10,805 nt of DNA from an uncultured Phycisphaerae bacterium (GTDB lineage Bacteria > Planctomycetota > Phycisphaerae > Sedimentisphaerales > Anaerohalosphaeraceae): positions 1 through 10,805 of the forward strand of contig CALKKA010000176.1 of NCBI GenBank assembly GCA_937995495.1, given 5' to 3'. Below, in pieces: positions 6,469 through 10,805 of the stretch (position 1 is the stretch's first letter; each line of letters opens with the position of its first letter). Under the pieces are notes generated by a model that saw only the letters and a list, made by a program, of their open reading frames with translations, made no database searches and was not told the DNA's origin. The position numbers were made by a program, and so were the translations under genes.

Positions 6469-7035
6469 ATGGCCAAACAGAAAAAAAACAAACCCAATCG
6501 CCTGACGCGAGAGCAGTGGCTCCAGAAGTCGCTTGATCTGCTTATATCCGGCAAACACGGAAAACTCCGCATCGATAAGATCACGAAAGACCTGAATGTG
6601 ACCAAGGGAAGCTTTTACTGGCACTTCAAAAACAGACGCGATTTCATTGAAAGCTTAGCCCAATATTGGGACCGCATTGTACAAGATGAACTGATTGAAA
6701 AAGCGAATGAACTATATGATGGCTCGAAGGAACGAATGGCTTATATTATCCAAGACGCGCTGCAACGAAATTTAATCTCATACGATGCCGCCATGCAGAT
6801 GCTGGCACATAAAGAACCCTGCATCGCCCCAATCATCTCAAACGGCTTTAAGAAACGTATGGCATTTGTAGAGTCAGTTCTGAAGAGCTTTGGTTTCACA
6901 GCAAACGAACTCGAATTACGAAAGCACCTGCTGGTAAGCTATTTTCTGCTGGATGCCGCTTTGATTGGTCAATCTACCCTGAAGAAACGTTTGGAGAAAG
7001 CTCTGGACATGCTCGACTTCCTCACAACCCCCTAA
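6469..7035 (+). CDS. TetR/AcrR-family transcriptional regulator
   Basis: A 188-residue TetR-type repressor. The DNA-binding domain is at about residues 12-63: LTREQWLQKSLDLL, then the helix-turn-helix LRIDKITKDLNVTKGSFYWHFKNR at 33-56, with the family's 'TKGSFYWHFKNR' recognition-helix signature. Residues from about 65 on are helical and variable and should form the ligand-binding and dimerisation domain; the ligand is unknown. It is divergent from the barrel/MBL operon with overlapping control regions, the usual layout for a local repressor released by the operon's substrate. The ATG is the only sensible start, since the DNA-binding domain begins 11 residues later. No ribosome site precedes it and the promoter places the transcript start almost on it. 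A run of eight A lies in codons 5-7. Family is firm; target and ligand are inferred from position. Confidence 0.9.
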   Translation: MAKQKKNKPNRLTREQWLQKSLDLLISGKHGKLRIDKITKDLNVTKGSFYWHFKNRRDFIESLAQYWDRIVQDELIEKANELYDGSKERMAYIIQDALQRNLISYDAAMQMLAHKEPCIAPIISNGFKKRMAFVESVLKSFGFTANELELRKHLLVSYFLLDAALIGQSTLKKRLEKALDMLDFLTTP

Positions 7036-7304
7036 GGGCCTGATACGGCAGGGATGGAGAACTGTAAGCAGATGATCCTTTAACGCATCCCATGTCTTCA
7101 CTTGATCGGAACCGGTGACTCCAGGATCCCCCATGCATCAAGCGGATCATTACTCCTGCGTGAAAGGTTTAGGAGGCTGTGAAAACTCTTGCGATATTGA
7201 GGGCATCCGGATAACAGGTGCCGTACAAATACAATAACAATGATGCTATCCAAAGGTGTTTATTCCTGTACTACCCTCATCGCGTATCCTAATTTATTGT
7301 TTTA
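7036..7304. other. Convergent intergenic region without a gene
   Basis: This stretch separates the 3' ends of tetR (plus) and the orphan lipoprotein gene (minus). I see no credible gene, RNA gene or T-tailed terminator hairpin. It holds nested short inverted repeats: ATGATCC (7072-7078) with GGATCAT (7144-7150), and CTTGAT (7101-7106) with ATCAAG (7137-7142). They could fold but have long loops and no known family. Confidence 0.4.
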
Positions 7305-8387
7305 CTATCCGGCCGGAATCGTTAACACCGGTGCCTGTGAGGGCGTGCCTGTCTCGGCCAGGGTAAACAGGTACATCATAAACGTGAACATGCGTTTGGA
7401 CCAGTAGTCCTTGTCGTCAATCGAGTACCAGTAGCCGCGGTATTGAATCGAGACAAAAACATCTTCAGGCCGTTTCAGTGAGCTGTAGATACGCAACAAA
7501 GGAGTGACGCCGGCCTTCGTATCGGCGGCGACAGCAAAGTTGCCGGGGGCACGCTTCTCCTGGACATGTATTTCGGGAATGTCGATATAAGAGGCCAGCT
7601 CCGAGAGGATCTGAAGCATGGACCGGGTCAGAATCGCAATCTCTGTGTCATCCCTGGCCAGTGCGCCATACAAAACTGTAAAGTCTTGTCGTTCCATATC
7701 CAGACCCAGGATGTGCCTGACCATCTTTTGCTCCTGGGCAATCTCAGGATCGATATCCGCATCTCGAAAGAACATAACATTGGTCGGCTGACCCTCTTTC
7801 GCCTTTTCAAGCCGCATCCCCACAGCAGCAGATTTCTGAATTTCTCGCATTCCGTGAATAAGACGATAGAAATCAGGATCAGCATCTTTCACTGTCAGCT
7901 GGTGCCCGACGCGGTTATAGGTGCCGTTGATGGACTGGACGCAGAGACGAAATAAATAATCCGCCCGCCAGCCTGCTTCCATGAGAGCAAGGATCGAATG
8001 AGGCGGGATCGGGGTCATCAGACCGCGGGTAAACTTATCGCCCTGAAGGGGCTGGTAGGAAATCGTCGGGCGGTCCGCATATTTATGTTTAGCTCCCACA
8101 TTCTGGCTGTCCGTTGGCAGAAAGGCATTCCAGGCCAGTGAACCGCTGACCTCCGACTCTGTTGAGTACTGATTGATCACGGAGGTCACATCCAAAAAGA
8201 CCGGGGCATCCCCATAACGAATCTTGATCATGTTCAGGAGCATCTGCCGTTTCCATGACTCGGAAATGGCGTCGGTATACTCAAACCGGTCGCGTGACAC
8301 GGTATCGGGACCGAGACTGTGGCAGCCCGACAGAAACACAAGTGCCAGAGACACGAGAACACAAGCATTTTTTTTTACAGGATCCAT
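7305..8387 (-). CDS. Conserved lipoprotein of unknown function
   Basis: A 360-residue predicted lipoprotein: basic N-terminus (MDPVKK), hydrophobic core and lipobox LSGC with the lipidated Cys at residue 22, followed by HSLGPDTVSRDRFEY. His at +2 is compatible with the outer membrane. The mature protein opens with 'DAISESWKRQMLLNMIKIRYGDAP' and 'FLDVTSVINQYS', a pattern I recall from uncharacterised proteobacterial lipoproteins; I know no function. Later segments are mixed alpha/beta, with a Tyr/Trp-rich patch (VSIQYRGYWYSIDDKDYWSKR) near the C-terminus and no further membrane segment. The ATG at 8387 is preferred over an in-frame ATG at 8441: it has TAAGGAG at ideal spacing and starts right at the signal peptide. 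It lies 119 bases after the OprB-like gene with no terminator between, so the pair is probably one operon. A run of nine A (8368-8376) lies in codons 4-7. Confidence 0.75.
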   Translation of the reverse strand: MDPVKKNACVLVSLALVFLSGCHSLGPDTVSRDRFEYTDAISESWKRQMLLNMIKIRYGDAPVFLDVTSVINQYSTESEVSGSLAWNAFLPTDSQNVGAKHKYADRPTISYQPLQGDKFTRGLMTPIPPHSILALMEAGWRADYLFRLCVQSINGTYNRVGHQLTVKDADPDFYRLIHGMREIQKSAAVGMRLEKAKEGQPTNVMFFRDADIDPEIAQEQKMVRHILGLDMERQDFTVLYGALARDDTEIAILTRSMLQILSELASYIDIPEIHVQEKRAPGNFAVAADTKAGVTPLLRIYSSLKRPEDVFVSIQYRGYWYSIDDKDYWSKRMFTFMMYLFTLAETGTPSQAPVLTIPAG

Positions 8388-8506
8388 AACACTCTCCTTA
8401 TCAGATATTATCCATTCTTGGGGGCCATCACAGCAGATCATCTTAACCCATAAAACATCCGTTGGGGGTCCATCATCGAGATCAACCTTGAAGGGTCATA
8501 TTTTTT

Positions 8507-10195
8507 TTAAAACAAGGCACGAAATCGAATGCCGAATACAGCTACCGGGTCGGTTTTGTCTGACTGGGAAGGATCCAGGATCAACAGGATACTGGGTGTG
8601 ATCTGTACCCGAGAGGTAAACTGGATGCGCTGAAACACCTCCATGGAAACTTCGCTGTCTTCCCCATTGCTGGGTTCGTCCAAGGCCAGGCCCACGCCGA
8701 ATAAGTCGCCTTCGGTCCCCCATGCATCGCGAAGGACGAACCCGCCGGAGACAAAGTTCTTGATATCCGTTGCATCTTTTTCGGTGTATCCATAGCGGGC
8801 GAAGAGTCCGACTGTTTTATTGAGCTCCTGATCAAAGCTGAGGGCAATCCCAGAACCGTCGTTGTCAGTGGAGGCCGCTTCGTCATCGGCTTGATTCGTC
8901 TGCCAGAATGTGAAGCGATAATTACCTCGACCGGCTCCGTCAATCGTCGGGGTCAGGCCAATTTCAGCGGCTGTGAATAAATGGCCGTCTCCGACTGTAT
9001 CGAAACCGGACGTTGTATTTTCAGCTTCGGCATCGCCAAACCCTGCCGACAAATAGTAATCATCGTTGGGTTTTAGGGTGACATTGGCCCCCAGTCCATC
9101 CTGCGGAGTCAAGCGATTCGGATTCCTGGAAAAAGGATTGCTTAAAAAAGAGGTTCTCGAATTGCCCGCAAAGGCATTTCGATTATAAAACGACGGATGA
9201 TGAAGCTTCCCCGCCGTCGCGGTCAGGGTCTTATCGAGGAATGTTCTTCGCCACCACAACTGCCGTAGGGCGGTACGGCTGCGTTCATTGGTGTTGAGGC
9301 CGTGGGTTCGATAATTGACCCCGATCCCCTGAGAGAATTCCTTGACACTGTGGTCGGTGATATTGTCCCGTTCTTCAAACGAAAAACCGATCACGCCGAT
9401 ATCGTCTTCGGTAAACTTGGATAGATTCCAAACACCAAAATAGGTGAAGTTGTACACGGCCTGCTCCCGGGGACGCCGCCCACCCGTTGCCCGCTGATAG
9501 ATCAGGACATGTTCCATGGCCGTATCCAGCGCCCACTCTTCATGAAGATAGGTCTTGGCGATTGTATAGGGAGTCAGCAGTTTCATAATGACCTCATCCT
9601 CAAACCATGCTCGAGGAAGCATTTTTTTACTTTCAGCCAGCAGTTCTGTGACATCTCTGCTTCCCTCGGTGCCGGCCAGTCGATTGGGATCGGCTGAGGG
9701 CGAAGGCTCCTGCACATCTTCCATCACGTCTGAAACAGGCGGAGCGTCCGGATCTGCCTTTTGAATCTGATTCGGATCTGACAGGCGCGCCTGCTCATCG
9801 GACGCTTTCTTTGCGATGTTCTTTTTGTCTTCTGCAAGGAGTTCTGTGACATCGGTCCCCCCGTGCTGGGTCGACGGAATGGCATTCGGGTCGGCGGACG
9901 GTGAACTTGGAGGGGGTGATTCGGCACCCTTTGCTTCGTCCTCCCGGGTAATTTTTTTGTCTTCTGAAAGCAGCTCTGTCACATCACTGTCGCCATCCGG
10001 CGTCGAAGCAATGGCATTCGGATCGGCGTCGGATGCCTCTGGAAGGGGTTTGTCTTCGGATCTGTCTGCTTGGGCTGCCAACGCTGGCAAGACCAAAAAC
10101 AGCATCAAAAAAACCACACAGATAACGTGAGACCCTGCAAATGCCACATCCCGCTTTTGTGATAATTGTCTTGTCATCTTGCTTTTGGTTTTCAC
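8507..10195 (-). CDS. OprB-like carbohydrate-type porin with repeat-bearing N-terminus
   Basis: A 562-residue exported barrel protein. A long basic n-region precedes a hydrophobic signal core at about 24-40 (cleavage near ALA/AQ). Residues 41-200 are an acidic, Pro-rich, probably disordered periplasmic region with three imperfect repeats of 'ADPNxIxST...DVTELLxEDKK' (57-81, 101-125, 168-191) and a partial fourth (SDPNQI at 139-144). From about 215 the sequence looks like an OprB-type barrel (PF04966): GRRPREQAVYNFTYFGVWNL, IGVIGFSFEER, regular Gly/aromatic strands and a C-terminal FGIRFRALF with terminal Phe. OprB porins pass sugars across the outer membrane; the substrate here is unknown. 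The start is uncertain: GTG at 10195 has no clear ribosome site, and ATG at 10177 is the alternative. Either retains the whole signal peptide. First gene of an operon with the lipoprotein gene, with a candidate promoter at 10236-10263. Confidence 0.8.
   Translation of the reverse strand: MKTKSKMTRQLSQKRDVAFAGSHVICVVFLMLFLVLPALAAQADRSEDKPLPEASDADPNAIASTPDGDSDVTELLSEDKKITREDEAKGAESPPPSSPSADPNAIPSTQHGGTDVTELLAEDKKNIAKKASDEQARLSDPNQIQKADPDAPPVSDVMEDVQEPSPSADPNRLAGTEGSRDVTELLAESKKMLPRAWFEDEVIMKLLTPYTIAKTYLHEEWALDTAMEHVLIYQRATGGRRPREQAVYNFTYFGVWNLSKFTEDDIGVIGFSFEERDNITDHSVKEFSQGIGVNYRTHGLNTNERSRTALRQLWWRRTFLDKTLTATAGKLHHPSFYNRNAFAGNSRTSFLSNPFSRNPNRLTPQDGLGANVTLKPNDDYYLSAGFGDAEAENTTSGFDTVGDGHLFTAAEIGLTPTIDGAGRGNYRFTFWQTNQADDEAASTDNDGSGIALSFDQELNKTVGLFARYGYTEKDATDIKNFVSGGFVLRDAWGTEGDLFGVGLALDEPSNGEDSEVSMEVFQRIQFTSRVQITPSILLILDPSQSDKTDPVAVFGIRFRALF
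9623..9694 (-). repeat. Third copy of the ADPN/DVTELL coding repeat
   Basis: Encodes residues 168-191 of the OprB-like porin (ADPNRLAGTE, then DVTELLAESKK). It is the most diverged copy and the one next to the barrel, running directly into MLPRAWFEDE. Spacing to copy 2 is longer than between copies 1 and 2. Confidence 0.8.
9821..9895 (-). repeat. Second copy of the ADPN/DVTELL coding repeat
   Basis: Encodes residues 101-125 (ADPNAIPST, then DVTELLAEDKK). It matches copy 1 closely at protein level and retains visible DNA similarity (GTCTTCTG and CTCTGTGACATC-like blocks on the plus strand), indicating origin by internal duplication. Confidence 0.85.
9953..10027 (-). repeat. First copy of the ADPN/DVTELL coding repeat
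   Basis: Encodes residues 57-81 (ADPNAIAST, then DVTELLSEDKK) of the OprB-like porin, soon after the signal peptide. It is followed by a charged Glu/Lys linker before copy 2. Confidence 0.85.
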
Positions 10196-10205
10196 TGCCA
10201 GAGTC

Positions 10206-10214
10206 TCATTATGA
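10206..10214. repeat. TCATTATGA element, copy 1
   Basis: TCATTATGA, near-palindromic, in the leader of the OprB-like gene. A second copy lies exactly 120 bases away at 10326-10334. Compared in opposite orientation the match extends to 11 of 12 bases (TCTCATTATGAA against TCTCATAATGAA). Possible paired protein-binding sites. Confidence 0.3.
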
Positions 10215-10235
10215 AAACAGGCCCATCTCAGGCTC

Positions 10236-10263
10236 AGTATAGCAAGCCAGACATGAATAACAA
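10236..10263 (-). promoter_or_regulatory. Candidate promoter of the OprB-like gene
   Basis: TTGTTA (10258-10263), a 16-base spacer and TATACT (10236-10241) on the minus strand. Transcription should start near 10229, giving a leader of about 34 bases. The -10 is good and the -35 is four of six. Confidence 0.5.
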
Positions 10264-10325
10264 GCCCTATTTGAAGGACTTACCAGCCAGGCTTTTAAAA
10301 AACCGGGCGGGGAACTGAGGGAACT

Positions 10326-10334
10326 TCATTATGA
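10326..10334. repeat. TCATTATGA element, copy 2
   Basis: Second copy of the element at 10206-10214. It is upstream of the OprB promoter and 16 bases upstream of the -35 of the rightward promoter, so a protein here could touch both transcription units. Confidence 0.3.
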
Positions 10335-10350
10335 GATCTGTTGATTGCTT

Positions 10351-10379
10351 TTGACAAAAAATGTCGAATGATATACGAT
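10351..10379 (+). promoter_or_regulatory. Promoter of the rightward membrane-protein gene
   Basis: Perfect -35 TTGACA (10351-10356), a 17-base spacer and -10 TACGAT (10374-10379). Predicted start near 10386, immediately before the terminator hairpin at 10392-10421 and about 93 bases before the start codon. Confidence 0.55.
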
Positions 10380-10391
10380 GCAATTGAGTGT

Positions 10392-10421
10392 ACTTTGCCT
10401 TTAACCGGCAAAGTTTTTTTT
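10392..10421 (+). terminator. Intrinsic terminator inside the 5' leader (candidate attenuator)
   Basis: A perfect 8-base-pair stem, ACTTTGCC with GGCAAAGT, a 7-base loop TTTAACC, and eight T (10414-10421). It has T-tail polarity only on the plus strand, and no plus-strand gene ends nearby. It therefore lies between the only visible rightward promoter and the gene at 10479, where it would stop most transcripts unless overridden. Confidence 0.75.
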
Positions 10422-10478
10422 CAGGGCCAGGTCAGCAGAATGGAAAAAGAGAACGAAAAAAATTAACAGGAGCTTGTA

Positions 10479-10805
10479 ATGTCGGAAAAAATTGAAAACC
10501 ATTTACACCCCCGTCGGACCGTCGTTTCGTTTTATCCATTTCTACTGTGGACGCTCCCGCTTATGGCCGTCTATGGTCTGGGGCATTTTGGACTGGGGCA
10601 TTTGTGCGGACGCAATCCGAACGAAGCGATCGCATTGCCGCTGGTCATGATATCCGTTGTCGGATACGGACTGCTGGCCTGGCAACGGCGCAATGAATTT
10701 GCGCTGGTCCTGTTTGTTCTCAGTCTTGGTTTTTTCTGCCGGGAGTGGCATTTTGCCGGAACCAGCGATGGGGTCTATGTTGTTGGGGCGTTTGTCGGCG
10801 CCTGG
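10479..10805 (+). CDS. Polytopic membrane protein, N-terminal fragment
   Basis: An open frame of 109 codons that continues past the right edge. ATG at 10479 has ACAGGAG six bases upstream, a strong ribosome site. The product starts with a polar, His/Arg-containing cytoplasmic-type segment (about 1-16). Three hydrophobic spans follow at about 17-38 (YPFLLWTLPLMAVYGLGHF), 48-64 (LPLVMISVVGYGLLAW) and 71-84 (FALVLFVLSLGFF), with a fourth beginning near 97 at the edge. RR and RRNE flanking positions suggest alternating topology. Short loops contain His, Cys, Arg and Glu (HLCGRNPNE, CREWHF). I do not recognise the family. Expression appears to depend on read-through of the leader terminator. Confidence 0.75.
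   Translation, partial: MSEKIENHLHPRRTVVSFYPFLLWTLPLMAVYGLGHFGLGHLCGRNPNEAIALPLVMISVVGYGLLAWQRRNEFALVLFVLSLGFFCREWHFAGTSDGVYVVGAFVGAW

Noticed and set aside
7028..7041. CCCCCTAAGGG at the end of tetR as a terminator
   Set aside because: The stem is only three to four pairs and no T run follows.
7566..7955. Plus-strand ORF opposite the orphan lipoprotein gene
   Set aside because: Antisense shadow; no ribosome site, no signal, no recognisable pattern.
8388..8441. ATG at 8441 as the start of the orphan lipoprotein
   Set aside because: It would place 18 non-signal residues before the lipoprotein signal. ATG at 8387 has a near-perfect TAAGGAG site.
9816..10130. Plus-strand Ser-rich repetitive ORF opposite the porin N-terminus
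   Set aside because: Its SSxxSSVTS repeats are simply the reverse complement of the ADPN/DVTELL repeats in the real frame.

Overview
The window reads as chromosomal DNA of a Gram-negative bacterium. It encodes three outer-membrane beta-barrel proteins (FadL-like, OprB-like and a MetA_deg-like barrel), two outer-membrane-type lipoproteins and an exported pair of metallo-hydrolases. Every complete gene except one TetR-type regulator carries an N-terminal export signal. Base composition is balanced and ribosome sites are of the AGGAG type. A marine or anaerobic proteobacterium or Desulfobacterota member is plausible, but this is a guess from gene content. No tRNA, rRNA, CRISPR, transposase or phage gene is visible.

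Layout, left to right. (1) 1-792, minus: a DUF3313-type lipoprotein followed by the start of an AsmA-like membrane-anchored protein that runs off the left edge. (2) 1023-2240, minus: a FadL/OmpP1-family porin with its own strong sigma70-like promoter at 2295-2322. (3) 2319-2549, minus: a short exported ORF that looks like the 5' remnant of a larger gene. (4) 2587-7035: a self-contained module. A TetR regulator (6469-7035, plus) is divergent from a three-gene operon on minus: beta-barrel protein, metallo-beta-lactamase-fold protein B, then its tandem paralogue A. The operon ends in a clear intrinsic terminator at 2587-2620. (5) 7036-7304: a convergent gap without a gene. (6) 7305-10195, minus: an OprB-like porin with an unusual three-repeat periplasmic N-terminus, followed by an orphan lipoprotein. 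(7) 10196-10478: a divergent regulatory region with promoters both ways and an intrinsic terminator inside the rightward leader. (8) 10479-10805, plus: the first 109 codons of an unrecognised polytopic membrane protein.

The most interesting unit is the TetR-barrel-twin hydrolase module. Two exported RNase Z-like hydrolases with intact metal ligands, an outer-membrane channel and a dedicated repressor suggest uptake plus periplasmic hydrolysis of an unknown small, possibly hydrophobic compound. The operon promoter carries a run of eight C between its -35 and -10 boxes, the architecture of known phase-variable promoters. The regulator's own promoter predicts an almost leaderless mRNA. A 13-base element lies at nearly the same distance below the -10 of the barrel operon and of the DUF3313 lipoprotein gene, hinting at a shared regulon. 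The substrate cannot be read from the sequence.
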